From Ancylothrix sp. D3o (GTDB lineage Bacteria > Cyanobacteriota > Cyanobacteriia > Cyanobacteriales > Oscillatoriaceae): 64,000 nt of DNA. Below, in pieces: positions 16,977-25,973 of this stretch. The DNA lies in the NCBI RefSeq assembly GCF_025370775.1, contig NZ_JAMXEX010000001.1, forward strand, positions 744,001-808,000, given 5' to 3'. A program made the translations under genes and the position numbers. Position 1 is the first letter of the stretch; each line of letters begins with the position of its first letter. The notes under the pieces were generated by a model. It worked only from the letters and a program-made list of their open reading frames with translations, did not search any database and had not been told where the DNA came from.

Positions 16977-19154
16977 ATGGCGGTAGGAATAGAAGATCAG
17001 GGACGCAAATTTATCACCACCGAACCCATTAATCCGAGCGAACAAACAGGATATCAAAAAGTCTGGGATGTCGTAAAAACAGCTTTTTCTGAAAGACATT
17101 GTATTGCCTACTGGCGCTATCCCATCTTTGCCAAAGCCGGCGAAATTCGCAAAGAACCCGATATTTTAATCGCCGACAAAGAACTAGGTTTAACAGTAAT
17201 AGAAATCATCCCCGCCACCATCGATCAAATCAGCGAAGTTAACGAAAACATCTGGCGATTTCAAAACTATTCCGTACCCGAATCAACGCCCAATCAACAA
17301 GCAGAAAATCAAGCTTATGCCATGTTGGGATATTGTGACCGCGAAGCACCCATCCGTCGTAAAATAACCGGACGCGCAATTATTGCTTTACCCCAGGTTT
17401 CTGAGGAAGAATGGCAACAAAAAGGTTTTGATAAAATTGCCAATTTACCGACAATTATCTTTCAAAATCATTTAACTAAAAATGGTTTGCTCGAACGCCT
17501 CCACCAAGCAAAAACTCTAGTTGCCGGTGAAACTTTGGATGATAAACAATGGGAAATTTTGTTAGCCGTGATTAGTGGAACGCCGGTATTAAGAAAACCT
17601 CCCCGTACCGTTGCCACCAAAACTGATAAAAAAAGCCGAGCCAGCATCGTTGCAACCTTACAAGAAAAACTCTACGAATTAGATTACCAACAAGAAAACA
17701 TCGGTAAAACAATCCCCCCTGGTTTTCAAAGAATGCGGGGAATTGCCGGCTCTGGAAAAACCGTTTTACTCTGCCAAAAAGCCGCCCATATCCACCTTAA
17801 ACATCCCGACTGGGATATAGCTTTAGTGTTTTTTACCCGCACCCTTTATGATATGATGACCGGCTTAGTAGACCGCTGGTTAAAACGCTTCAGCAATGGC
17901 GATGTAACCTACGAACAAGCCAAATCAAAATTGCGAATTCTTCACGCTTGGGGTGCAAAAGATCACCCTGGACTTTATAGCACAATTTGTGAACATCATA
18001 ACATCCGCCGCAAAACAGCCAGTGATAGCGCAGAAAGACAACCCAACCGAGGTTTAACTGATGTTTGTAAAAGGTTATTAGAAGAAATCGAAATCGAGCC
18101 AATATTTGATGCCATTTTGATTGACGAAGGACAAGATTTAGTTGCCGAAGATGACCTAAAATATCAAGATAAACAAGCAATTTACTGGTTAGCTTACAAA
18201 GCCTTAAAACCGGCAGATCCGCAAAACCCCGAACAAAAGCGCTTAATTTGGGCCTATGATGAAGCCCAAAGTTTAGATAACCTAAAAATACCCACAGCCA
18301 AAGAATTATTCGGCGAAAACCTCAGCGAACTCTTAAGCAAAGGAGCGCTTTATAGTGGCGGAATTAAAAAATCAGAAGTCATGCGTCGTTGCTATCGCGT
18401 ACCGGGGCAAATATTGACCGCTGCTCATGCAATTGGTATGGGATTATTACGCTCTGAAGGAATGCTCACCGGCATTACTCGTGCAGATGATTGGCGTTCC
18501 ATTGGCTATGAAGTCACCGGCAAATTTTTACCTGGTCAAAAAATTATACTACACCGGCCTCCCCAAAACTCCCCTAACCCAGTCCCCGAACTTTGGGAAA
18601 AGCCGGTTTTAGAATTTGAAACCTACCCATCTCGCCAAGAAGAAATGAAAGCATTAGCTGATAAAATCATGCACAACTTGGTAGAAGATGACCTCAAACC
18701 AAGCCGAGATATCTTAATTATAATTCTCGGTTCTATCAATGATGCAATAGAATTAGAAAACCAAGTTGCCGGCTTTTTAATTGACCAAAACATCGATATT
18801 TACATACCTACTGCTTTAGGGTTAAATGAATTAAACCCCCAATGGCCGGATCATAACCCTGATAAATTTTGGATGGAAGGCGGAATAACTGTTTCTCGGG
18901 TCACTCGTGCTAAGGGAAATGAAGCTGATATGGTGTATGTTGTCGGGTTAGATAATGTTGCCAGAAATGAAAGCGATGTTAACCTCCGAAATCAACTATT
19001 TGTGGCTTTAACAAGGGCTCGCGGTTGGGTAAATTTAAGTGGCGTTGGTCATTATCCGATGTATGAAGAAATGCAGCGCGTTATTGACAGCGGAGAAACG
19101 TTTACTTTTACTTACAAACGGCCTTTAAAACGCGCTATTTCTGAAACAGAATAA
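16977..19154 (+). CDS. SF1-type helicase-like protein with an N-terminal nuclease-like domain
   Basis: 725 residues. The N-terminal 90 residues resemble a NERD/PD-(D/E)XK fold: EPDILIADKELGLTVIEI has the Asp and the Glu, but the usual lysine after Glu-X is missing (EII). The helicase core starts near 260: Walker A GIAGSGKTVLL, motif II DAILIDEGQDL, later GGITVSRVTRAKGNEADMVY and motif VI LFVALTRARGWVNLSG. This order matches UvrD-like enzymes. The start has AAAGGTA before ATG. Role probably in DNA repair or defence; the exact substrate is not deducible. It converges on the WD40 gene across a large palindrome. Confidence 0.8.
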   Translation: MAVGIEDQGRKFITTEPINPSEQTGYQKVWDVVKTAFSERHCIAYWRYPIFAKAGEIRKEPDILIADKELGLTVIEIIPATIDQISEVNENIWRFQNYSVPESTPNQQAENQAYAMLGYCDREAPIRRKITGRAIIALPQVSEEEWQQKGFDKIANLPTIIFQNHLTKNGLLERLHQAKTLVAGETLDDKQWEILLAVISGTPVLRKPPRTVATKTDKKSRASIVATLQEKLYELDYQQENIGKTIPPGFQRMRGIAGSGKTVLLCQKAAHIHLKHPDWDIALVFFTRTLYDMMTGLVDRWLKRFSNGDVTYEQAKSKLRILHAWGAKDHPGLYSTICEHHNIRRKTASDSAERQPNRGLTDVCKRLLEEIEIEPIFDAILIDEGQDLVAEDDLKYQDKQAIYWLAYKALKPADPQNPEQKRLIWAYDEAQSLDNLKIPTAKELFGENLSELLSKGALYSGGIKKSEVMRRCYRVPGQILTAAHAIGMGLLRSEGMLTGITRADDWRSIGYEVTGKFLPGQKIILHRPPQNSPNPVPELWEKPVLEFETYPSRQEEMKALADKIMHNLVEDDLKPSRDILIIILGSINDAIELENQVAGFLIDQNIDIYIPTALGLNELNPQWPDHNPDKFWMEGGITVSRVTRAKGNEADMVYVVGLDNVARNESDVNLRNQLFVALTRARGWVNLSGVGHYPMYEEMQRVIDSGETFTFTYKRPLKRAISETE

Positions 19155-19157
19155 AAT

Positions 19158-19224
19158 TAACCGCAGATAAACGCAGATGGACGCAGATAGTCTATCCGCG
19201 TCCATCTGCGTTCATCTGCGGTTA
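19158..19224. repeat. large near-perfect palindrome built of ACGCAGAT units
   Basis: Left arm 19158-19189 (TAACCGCAGATAAACGCAGA...) mirrors right arm 19193-19224 with only a few mismatches. It sits between the convergent helicase and WD40 genes and can act as a bidirectional terminator. Its right end supplies the last codons and stop of the WD40 gene. Confidence 0.85.
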
Positions 19225-20291
19225 AAAAAATTCCTATTGCTAATCACCGGCTCCTCCAAAACCGCACCCGCTTTCCACACTTTCACCAACCGATCAAACC
19301 CCCCACTTGCTAATAGCATTCCATCAGGACTAAAGGCCAAAGATTGCACCCAGTCGGTATGTCCTAAAAACTTTCCTACCAACTCACCAGAATTTAAATT
19401 CCAAATTCTAATTCCATCAAAACCGGCACTTGCCAAAGTTACCCCATCCAGGTTTATTGCTAACGCATTTACCTGTGAAGGATGACCGGCTAAAGTTTTC
19501 AATAAATCGCCGGTTTTTACATCCCAAATTTTAATAAAACTGTCATAACTACCCGTAATTAACTTTTCCCCATCAGGAGTAAAAACCACCACATTTACTG
19601 CACCCCCATGAGCCTTAATTGTTTTCAATAAATCTGCTGTATAAAAATCCCATAATTTTATGTTTCCATCCTTATCACCACTTGCTAAAAAACGCCCATC
19701 ATAACTAATAGCAACTGAGTAAATAGTTTCATACCGTAATAATTCTTTCAAAGGCCGGCGAGTTCGTAAATCCCAAAATTTTACCCCATCCAAACCCCCA
19801 CTTACCAATGTTTGGACATTGGGACTAATTGCTAAAGACATCACATTTGTGGCCGGTTTCAAAAAAATTCGATTTGGTTCATCTTTATGCCGGTTCCAAA
19901 TATTCAACATTGCATCATCACTACCACTCGCAAATGTCTCATTATCCCCAGCAAAAGCCACCGTCAAAACTCTATTTGTATGTGCTTTCACCGTCCGAAT
20001 ATTATCTCCCTCCTCCTTGAGATTCCAAACTCTAATCTTTCCATCCATACTTCCCCCACCACTAATTAAAAGTTCTCCATCAGGACTAAAAGCGAGGGTT
20101 TCTACTGTTCCTTTATGACCTTTAAGCGTGTACACTAATTCAGGATTTGCCCAACCTTGACTAAACACATCGCTTTGTGATGTCTCAATCACCCTTGATT
20201 TTCCTAGGGAGGGTGTCACAAATAGAGCACCCATAAAACTTATTGTCACCCCCAATATTGCCCAAAAAATAAATGTATAAATTCCTTTCAT
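19212..20291 (-). CDS. WD40 beta-propeller protein with N-terminal membrane anchor
   Basis: 359 residues. The first about 30 residues form a signal or anchor helix (YTFIFWAILGVTISFMGALF), so the propeller should face the periplasm or lumen. Seven WD repeats follow, e.g. TVETLAFSPDGELLISGGG, VVFTPDGEKLITGSYDSFI, SLAFSPDGMLLASGGFDRLV, enough for one closed seven-bladed propeller; no enzymatic domain. Partner unknown. Its last residues (NRR-stop) are encoded by the palindromic repeat at 19158-19224, so insertion or expansion of the repeat has shaped the C-terminus. Confidence 0.87.
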   Translation of the reverse strand: MKGIYTFIFWAILGVTISFMGALFVTPSLGKSRVIETSQSDVFSQGWANPELVYTLKGHKGTVETLAFSPDGELLISGGGSMDGKIRVWNLKEEGDNIRTVKAHTNRVLTVAFAGDNETFASGSDDAMLNIWNRHKDEPNRIFLKPATNVMSLAISPNVQTLVSGGLDGVKFWDLRTRRPLKELLRYETIYSVAISYDGRFLASGDKDGNIKLWDFYTADLLKTIKAHGGAVNVVVFTPDGEKLITGSYDSFIKIWDVKTGDLLKTLAGHPSQVNALAINLDGVTLASAGFDGIRIWNLNSGELVGKFLGHTDWVQSLAFSPDGMLLASGGFDRLVKVWKAGAVLEEPVISNRNFFNRR

Positions 20292-20332
20292 GCTTCATTT
20301 TCCACCGATACTTGTATCGTCCGTACCCCCAG

Positions 20333-20359
20333 TGGGGCGGGCATCTTGCCCGCCTGCCC
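20333..20359. repeat. palindromic repeat, GCGGGCATCTTGCCCGC variant
   Basis: GGGGCGGGCATCTTGCCCGC upstream of the WD40 gene is a compensated variant (A/T pair changed to G/C in both arms) of the GCAGGCATCTTGCCTGC family, which supports selection for, or copying of, the hairpin. Confidence 0.75.
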
Positions 20360-20377
20360 ATACCGGCCCCACCTCCT

Positions 20378-20833
20378 TTACAGTTGAATATTCGGGCAAA
20401 TGGTTTGAGAAATGCGATCTGCTGGCGGTTCTTCTTCCCACCGGCCCAGTAACCCTTGAAGTTCTTGTTTTAAACCTTCTAAAGCCGCAATTTGTTCGTT
20501 AATTGCATCAACTTTTGCCAGCAAATGTTGCTTCATTTCGCCACAGGGTAATTCGCCATTTTGGTAGATATTTAATATTTCTTGAATTTCGCTGAGGCTG
20601 AGTCCTAAAGATTGGGCTCGTTTAATAAATCCCAGTCGGTTAATCACCTCAATTTTAAATAGGCGATATCCCGATTTGGAACGCTCTACATTAGGGGCGA
20701 GCAGTCCGATTTCTTCATAATACCGAATAGTTTTAACCGGCAAATGGGTAATTGCTGCTACTTCTCCAATCTTCAACAATTGATCCTGGCCGGTCATTTC
20801 CTGAGTTATCTTGCCAGTAAGCATTTCCAACAT
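20378..20833 (-). CDS. MerR-family transcriptional regulator, metal-sensor type
   Basis: 151 residues. The winged-helix domain begins LLKIGEVAAITHLPVKTIRY with the diagnostic YYEEIGLL. A dimerisation helix follows (AKVDAINEQIAALEGLKQEL). One cysteine in NGELPCGEMKQHLLAK (about 108) and one in the tail SQTICPNIQL resemble the metal ligands of ZntR/CueR-like members. The start ATG overlaps the stop of the upstream gene as TAATG, implying translational coupling; an internal ATG at 20797 is an alternative. Metal identity cannot be told. Confidence 0.82.
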   Translation of the reverse strand: MLEMLTGKITQEMTGQDQLLKIGEVAAITHLPVKTIRYYEEIGLLAPNVERSKSGYRLFKIEVINRLGFIKRAQSLGLSLSEIQEILNIYQNGELPCGEMKQHLLAKVDAINEQIAALEGLKQELQGLLGRWEEEPPADRISQTICPNIQL

Positions 20834-21126
20834 TAGCGGCGGGGTTGTTTGCGAGAAGGTGACAAAACCGGCAAAGCTGGACGCGAAGACGCCGGCGGTA
20901 AATAATGTTCGGGTACTCGTTCAGGTTGTTCGACTTGAGAGCTTTGAATTTGCCACCAGCGTACAACCACAGCCACAATCATTGTACTCAAGCCAAAAGC
21001 CAGCAGAGATCCTCGCTCATCAAGACTACCAATAACGGCATCAACAGCGCCAATGGTGAGCATAAAACTGAAGAGAGGCTCTTTGCGGTAAGCTGATTTT
21101 AAAAACCGAGTCCAGGCGACGTTCAT
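20833..21126 (-). CDS. small conserved membrane protein, function unknown
   Basis: 97 residues with two hydrophobic helices (PLFSFMLTIGAVDAVIGSL and LLAFGLSTMIVAVVVRWW) and a Pro/Arg-rich cytoplasmic tail ending SRKQPRR. I recall similar small cyanobacterial proteins with no assigned function. Its stop overlaps the MerR gene start (TAATG), so it may be controlled by, or act with, that regulator. The Hlip gene lies 180 bp upstream on the same strand. Confidence 0.65.
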   Translation of the reverse strand: MNVAWTRFLKSAYRKEPLFSFMLTIGAVDAVIGSLDERGSLLAFGLSTMIVAVVVRWWQIQSSQVEQPERVPEHYLPPASSRPALPVLSPSRKQPRR

Positions 21127-21305
21127 ATTTTTTCTGTACTGATTGCTGAGCTATAGAACCAAAGTTGAAGGAAAACTGTAGCACTAAAGGGTGCTACCGA
21201 TACTTTAACTTAAACTTCCACAGGGCTGTTTAAATATCCAGAAAATTCTGTCTTGAGTTGAATTTCGCAGGGACAGAGCCCAATTGTGTCCCCGCTAAAG
21301 TTAAC

Positions 21306-21476
21306 TTAATTCAGACCCAGCCATCTCAGTAGACCTTGGCCGGTGACATACTCAATAATTAACATCAGCACGAAGCCGATCATCGCGGCTCTACCGTTGA
21401 GGCGTTCAGCATAATCATTAAAACCAAACTTTGGTTCTTCGAGTTTAGGGGTTGTGCTGGGTTGAGGTGCAGTCAT
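21306..21476 (-). CDS. hli: high-light-inducible protein (Hlip)
   Basis: A 56-residue one-helix chlorophyll-binding protein, reading MTAPQPSTTPKLEEPKFGFN at its start. The Hlip signature is ERLNGRAAMIGFVLML: Glu and Arg of the ExxNxR motif bind chlorophyll and pair helices. Hlips protect photosystem II and its assembly intermediates in the thylakoid membrane. Start ATG at 21476, ribosome site AGCGGAGAACC upstream. Too short for common ORF cutoffs. Which Hli paralogue cannot be decided. Confidence 0.92.
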   Translation of the reverse strand: MTAPQPSTTPKLEEPKFGFNDYAERLNGRAAMIGFVLMLIIEYVTGQGLLRWLGLN

Positions 21477-21659
21477 GGTTCTCCGCTAGTTACAATTCTT
21501 TACTTTTAATTGTCCCATTGCAAGGATACACTGCTATCGCCGATTTGATTTTAGAGTCAAGAGTTTAGATTGTAGAAGCCAAAAACCAAGGCTAACAAAG
21601 AAAATTTTTTGAGGTGATCGAGTCTTAAGCTAGAGGAATCGGTGAAATAGAGGTCGCAA

Positions 21660-22745
21660 ATGGAAATAGGTGTTCCCAAAGAAACAAAAGATCAAGAGTT
21701 TCGGGTGGGTTTGAGTCCCAGCAGTGTGCGAGTGTTGTCTGATAAGGGCCACTCCGTATATGTAGAAACCAATGCCGGCGTCGGTGCCGGGTTTACGGAT
21801 TTGGAGTATATTCAGGCCGGGGCAAAAATTGTCTCAACCGCAAAAGAAGCTTGGGATCGAGACTTGGTAGTAAAAGTCAAAGAACCCCTAAAGGCAGAAT
21901 ATCCGCTGCTACAAAAAGACCAATTGCTTTTTACTTATCTGCATTTGGCAGCAGATCGCACCTTAACCGAGCATTTAATTAACTCTGGTATTACCGCTAT
22001 TGCTTATGAAACCGTAGAACTTGCATCCCATAGTTTGCCGCTGCTGACTCCCATGAGTATCATTGCCGGTCGTTTAGCTGTGCAGTTTGGCGCCAGATAT
22101 CTCGAACGGCAACAAGGCGGACGGGGTGTGCTTCTGGGGGGTGTTCCTGGGGTGATGCCTGGTAATGTGGTGATTTTAGGCGGGGGTGTCGTGGGGACAG
22201 AAGCGGCTCGCATTGCGGTGGGGATGGGCGCGTCTGTGCAAATTATAGATATTAATGTGGAGCGTTTGGCCTATCTGGAAACGCTTTTTGGCTCACGGGT
22301 GCAATATCTTTACAGTGAGTCTTTAACCATTGAATCCATTGTTCCACAAGCGGATCTGTTGATTGGGGCTGTTCTAGTTCCAGGCCGGCGGGCTCCTATT
22401 CTGGTGTCTGGTTCTTTGGTGGCCAAAATGCGCCCTGGTTCAGTGATTGTTGATGTGGCTGTGGATCAGGGCGGTTGTGTGGAAACACTGAGAGCTACCT
22501 CTCACACTCATCCTACTTATGTTGAGGAGGGAGTTTTACATTATGGTGTGCCAAATATGCCGGGGGCTGTTCCCTGGACGGCTACGCAAGCACTTAATAA
22601 TAGTACCTTGCCTTATGTGCTGAAGTTGGCAAACCAAGGTGCTGAGGTTTTAAAAAGTGATGCGGCTCTGGCTGGTGGTTTGAATGTCCAAGCAGGCCGG
22701 CTCGTACATCCCGCAGTATGCGAAGTTTTTCCTGATTTGGCGTAA
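21660..22745 (+). CDS. ald: alanine dehydrogenase
   Basis: NAD-dependent interconversion of alanine and pyruvate plus ammonia. 361 residues, standard length. Substrate-binding residues appear in PKETKDQEFRVGLSP (Arg) and VKVKEPLKAEYPLL (Lys), a His in LFTYLHLAAD, and the NAD-binding Rossmann motif VVILGGGVVGTEAARIA near residue 168. The C-terminal MPGAVPWTATQALNNSTLPY is diagnostic. Monocistronic by context; GAGG lies 10 bp before ATG. Confidence 0.96.
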   Translation: MEIGVPKETKDQEFRVGLSPSSVRVLSDKGHSVYVETNAGVGAGFTDLEYIQAGAKIVSTAKEAWDRDLVVKVKEPLKAEYPLLQKDQLLFTYLHLAADRTLTEHLINSGITAIAYETVELASHSLPLLTPMSIIAGRLAVQFGARYLERQQGGRGVLLGGVPGVMPGNVVILGGGVVGTEAARIAVGMGASVQIIDINVERLAYLETLFGSRVQYLYSESLTIESIVPQADLLIGAVLVPGRRAPILVSGSLVAKMRPGSVIVDVAVDQGGCVETLRATSHTHPTYVEEGVLHYGVPNMPGAVPWTATQALNNSTLPYVLKLANQGAEVLKSDAALAGGLNVQAGRLVHPAVCEVFPDLA

Positions 22746-23530
22746 GGACGAAATCATCAATGGGGGTGAGCACAGCAGCATCACCCCTGCAATCGTGTAA
22801 GTTTGCAGTTGCGTTGCTGGCTAAAGCTCTTTTTTGCGGACTTTACCCGGCAGGGGTGACTTAAGGCTGCTAGTTAATTTTTTGAGTTTTAAACTACCGA
22901 TTTGATTTTATTTTACATTACTTCTCAGTAGCTAAAAAAACTTTTACCTAATGCAGTTATATCGCAAAAAAGACCCGATTCCGAAAAATTATAGTCTCCA
23001 ACTTTATAGATAAATTACAAAAGAGTAGGAAACTTTACTGAAAATTTACACAAGCTACCCAGAAAATACGGTCGGCTGTTGAAAAATTTACTAAAATTTA
23101 TGTGAGAGGTTCATGCTGTGGTAGCCAAAGTCAATCGCGGCTATTTAGCAAAAATTCTCATTTAAAAACTATAAGGCCGAGATTTGCAAACAGAAGAAAA
23201 ACATCTGTTTCTTAACCGATCTGTTGTCGCTGCTACAGCAAATAAAATCAACCAAGACTTCCCTCAAAAAAATCAAAGTGCCTCCTAGCGCATGGTTTGG
23301 CGGAAAGGCAGAAGTTTTGCAAAGAAATATTCATCAATTTAATTTTTAGATGAAGATTGTGTAAATTCACCCCAAAAAGTAGGAAAATATGCAAACATCA
23401 AGCTATTGTTAAAAAAAATATGCGTGTTAGGTAAAAATCAAAGCTTGTCGGCATAATCGGCGAAGACAGAAACTTTACCGAAAGGCATATAAAAATAAAT
23501 TTATTTAATTAATTCTACGAAGGGCCAAAG
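22746..23530. other. 785 bp intergenic region between ald and tyrosinase 1
   Basis: Near ald, GGGGTGA/TCACCCC (about 22764-22789) can form a hairpin, possibly ending ald transcripts, though no T-run follows. AAACAGA/TCTGTTT (23188-23210) is a weaker stem. The rest is AT-rich with no ORF that looks real; it should include the tyrosinase promoter or a long 5' UTR. Confidence 0.4.
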
Positions 23531-23548
23531 GTGAGGAAGGAGAAGGAT

Positions 23549-24940
23549 ATGAGTCTGAAGCAAATTTATACTTGGGTAGCTATCGGTGCTGGCAGCTTGA
23601 TTGTTTTAGGGGCCGGTGCAGCAAATGCGGCAACCTTCACCCGCGCTCAATATACGCCCAATGATATGCTCGACTTTCGGGCCTTGGGTTATACTTATGA
23701 CAACTTTGATACAAATACAGTGGCTACAGTGGCACCAGGGGTGATAATTCCTAACACCCTGCAAGTAAGAAGAAATATTACCTCCCTGTCGCCCGATGAA
23801 CTAACCAGATACGTCAATGCCGTAACCACCCTAAAAAATACAATGGTAACGACGACAAATGGTGTTCAAATTAGTGTATATGACCAGTTTGTCGCAACTC
23901 ACTTAGGCGCGATGGACTTGGCAGGCCGGCCTGGGCCAAATGGCCAGCCGTTGGTGAATGCGGCGCACGGGAATGCAGGGTTTTTGCCTTGGCACCGCGC
24001 TTTTATCTACGAATTTGAAAAACAATTACAAACCGTTGACTCCTCCGTAACCATTCCTTACTGGGACCCCACCAACGCAACCCAAACAACAGCGCTGTTT
24101 TCGGCAGGTTTGTTCGGTAGTCGCAACACAGGGGCCGGCGGCCTGATAGATGGTCGTTTTGCCGGTTGGCAACAGCGTAACGACCTCAGCGGTAACACTT
24201 GGCTGGGAACCCAAAGCGGTTCACGCAACTTGAGACGGGCGAGTACGCAAAATATTAATACCTTCACGACCAATATGCAGACGGTATCGACAGCCGCTTT
24301 GAATCAAGCTGTTTATTTGAATGCAGCCAACACAGGAGGCTTTAACCGACCAGTCGAGCTATCTATCCACAACCCGATGCACACCTTTGTCGGTGGGTCA
24401 ATGAATTTTATGACTTCTCCTAACGATCCGGTGTTTTGGTTGCTTCATGCAGGTATAGATCGCCTGTGGAGTCGTTGGCAAGTGGCAGTTGCAGATACTC
24501 CCACAACAGGCCGGTTAACCGGCACCGCGGCCTATGCAACCCCCGGCGTCGGAACTCCCTACGGTCATGGCCGGCTTGACGCCATGTGGCCTTGGGATAA
24601 CGGACAATCTCGCGTAGCCGCAGACTTGGCCGCGCTTTTGCCTACCTTGCCTGGTGTCTCTCCTATCGATCCGGGCGTGCTGGCAGGCGAGTTTATGATG
24701 GCCAGCGCTCCTTCAGACTTAAGTACAGATGTCACCGGCAATATGTATAACCCCTGGGGACATCACGCCTATCACGGAGATCAGCCTTGTCCTGATATTG
24801 TGGCTAATTTACCTTGTGATAAGCCTTGCCACAATGGCTCATCGGTTCCCGAACCGGCTTCTATTTTTGGCTTGTTGACATTCGGTGCTTTGGGTGCCGG
24901 TTCTCTGCGGAAGCGCAAATTAGCAAAAGCCGCTAACTAG
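23549..24940 (+). CDS. secreted tyrosinase-family copper oxidase with PEP-CTERM anchor (paralogue 1)
   Basis: 463 residues from the ATG at 23549; the frame is open to a GTG at 23531, but that stretch holds the AAGGAG ribosome site. Signal peptide about 1-28. CuA ligands: His118 (FVATHLGAM), His140 and His149 (AHGNAGFLPWHR). CuB ligands: His274, His278 (SIHNPMHTF) and His300 (FWLLHAGIDRLW). Type-3 copper tyrosinases oxidise phenols to quinones. A His/Cys-rich stretch (GHHAYHGD..C-x8-C-x3-C) precedes the sorting tail VPEPASIFGLL...RKRK, which exosortase systems recognise. Substrate unknown. Confidence 0.9.
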   Translation: MSLKQIYTWVAIGAGSLIVLGAGAANAATFTRAQYTPNDMLDFRALGYTYDNFDTNTVATVAPGVIIPNTLQVRRNITSLSPDELTRYVNAVTTLKNTMVTTTNGVQISVYDQFVATHLGAMDLAGRPGPNGQPLVNAAHGNAGFLPWHRAFIYEFEKQLQTVDSSVTIPYWDPTNATQTTALFSAGLFGSRNTGAGGLIDGRFAGWQQRNDLSGNTWLGTQSGSRNLRRASTQNINTFTTNMQTVSTAALNQAVYLNAANTGGFNRPVELSIHNPMHTFVGGSMNFMTSPNDPVFWLLHAGIDRLWSRWQVAVADTPTTGRLTGTAAYATPGVGTPYGHGRLDAMWPWDNGQSRVAADLAALLPTLPGVSPIDPGVLAGEFMMASAPSDLSTDVTGNMYNPWGHHAYHGDQPCPDIVANLPCDKPCHNGSSVPEPASIFGLLTFGALGAGSLRKRKLAKAAN

Positions 24941-25973
24941 CACTCAGCTTAAATAACGGTTTCTTGTCTTATTTATAACTGGTGAGCCGGTGTTGAGTGT
25001 GGGGGTTTGTTTAGAGTTATGGCAACTGTTTTTGAAATTACAAAACAGAGCTTTCTCTCATTGCCACAAAAATATTGAGTTTGAATTGCTGCACCTCAGT
25101 AAGTCGAAAAATTGAATGCCCGCTTTTTTTCAAAGAGTATCAGCCCTTTGGCAAGACTGATAGCAAAGTCTGGCTGTACCCTGTACAGTTCAGCCTAGTT
25201 TACTTCAGCTTTTAACGTTAGCTCCTAAAATTTTCTGCCTTTCTTTTAAACTTTGATGAGAGGCTGGCCAGCAAAGGGTCGAATGGTTGACCCTGAAAGC
25301 CTTGTTTTTAAAGGCGATAGCGGTTTTGACGCTGCATCGGAAAGCAAAAAAAATCAAGCTATAAAAAAAACAGAAAAGTTGTTAATGTTCGCCGAATTTT
25401 AAACAACCAACACCGGCCCGAAATTGACCCTCATCACTTGATAACTGCCGGCGTTGTTTTTTCACAGCTAAGGCTTTTCCAGCTATGCTGTGGCGTTGAT
25501 AAAATTGGCAAGTCGGTTCCATAAAAATAAAGAGAGTTATCAAACGGATAAAATTTCATATATAACAAATAAATAAGATTTGTGGCTAGAGTCCGTAGAG
25601 AGCAATTAAATAACTCTAAAATAAAATCAGTGAAATTACGGAGAAATGGAGAGCAGACCGGCCCGAAAACAGGTGCTAAAGAGTAAACAGGCAGTAAAAA
25701 TACTTGTATTGGTACATGATGGAATAACCAAAACTAGCAGGCTTAACCGAGTGTTTGGAAATCCAAAACAGAGGTTTAAGGTCGATTATGAAAGGTCAGC
25801 ACTCCAATCTATCAAAAAATCTCACTACCTTCTCTCACTATTAGCGAATAAAATAAGCCTCACACTCACTAAAACGCTTTTATTATAAAAAGATAAATAT
25901 AAACGAGTGGCGGCCAATTTCCTTACATCGTCAAGATCCCCCCCACTAAGTTACTTTCTTTGAGGACAAAGCC
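24941..25973. other. 1.0 kb intergenic region between the tyrosinases, with a candidate terminator
   Basis: CAACACCGGC near 25408-25417 pairs with GCCGGCGTTG (25447-25456), followed by TTTTTT to 25462: a plus-strand terminator about 500 bp after tyrosinase 1, implying a long 3' UTR or separate small RNA. An 80-codon ORF at 25646-25888 (MESRPARKQVLKSKQAVKIL) follows AATTACGGAGAA, but I do not trust it as a gene. Confidence 0.4.

Noticed and set aside
25646-25888. 80-codon ORF between the tyrosinases
   Set aside because: It has an ATG after GGAGAA but the translation is low-information, and the same leader at 6.73 kb is followed by an early stop.
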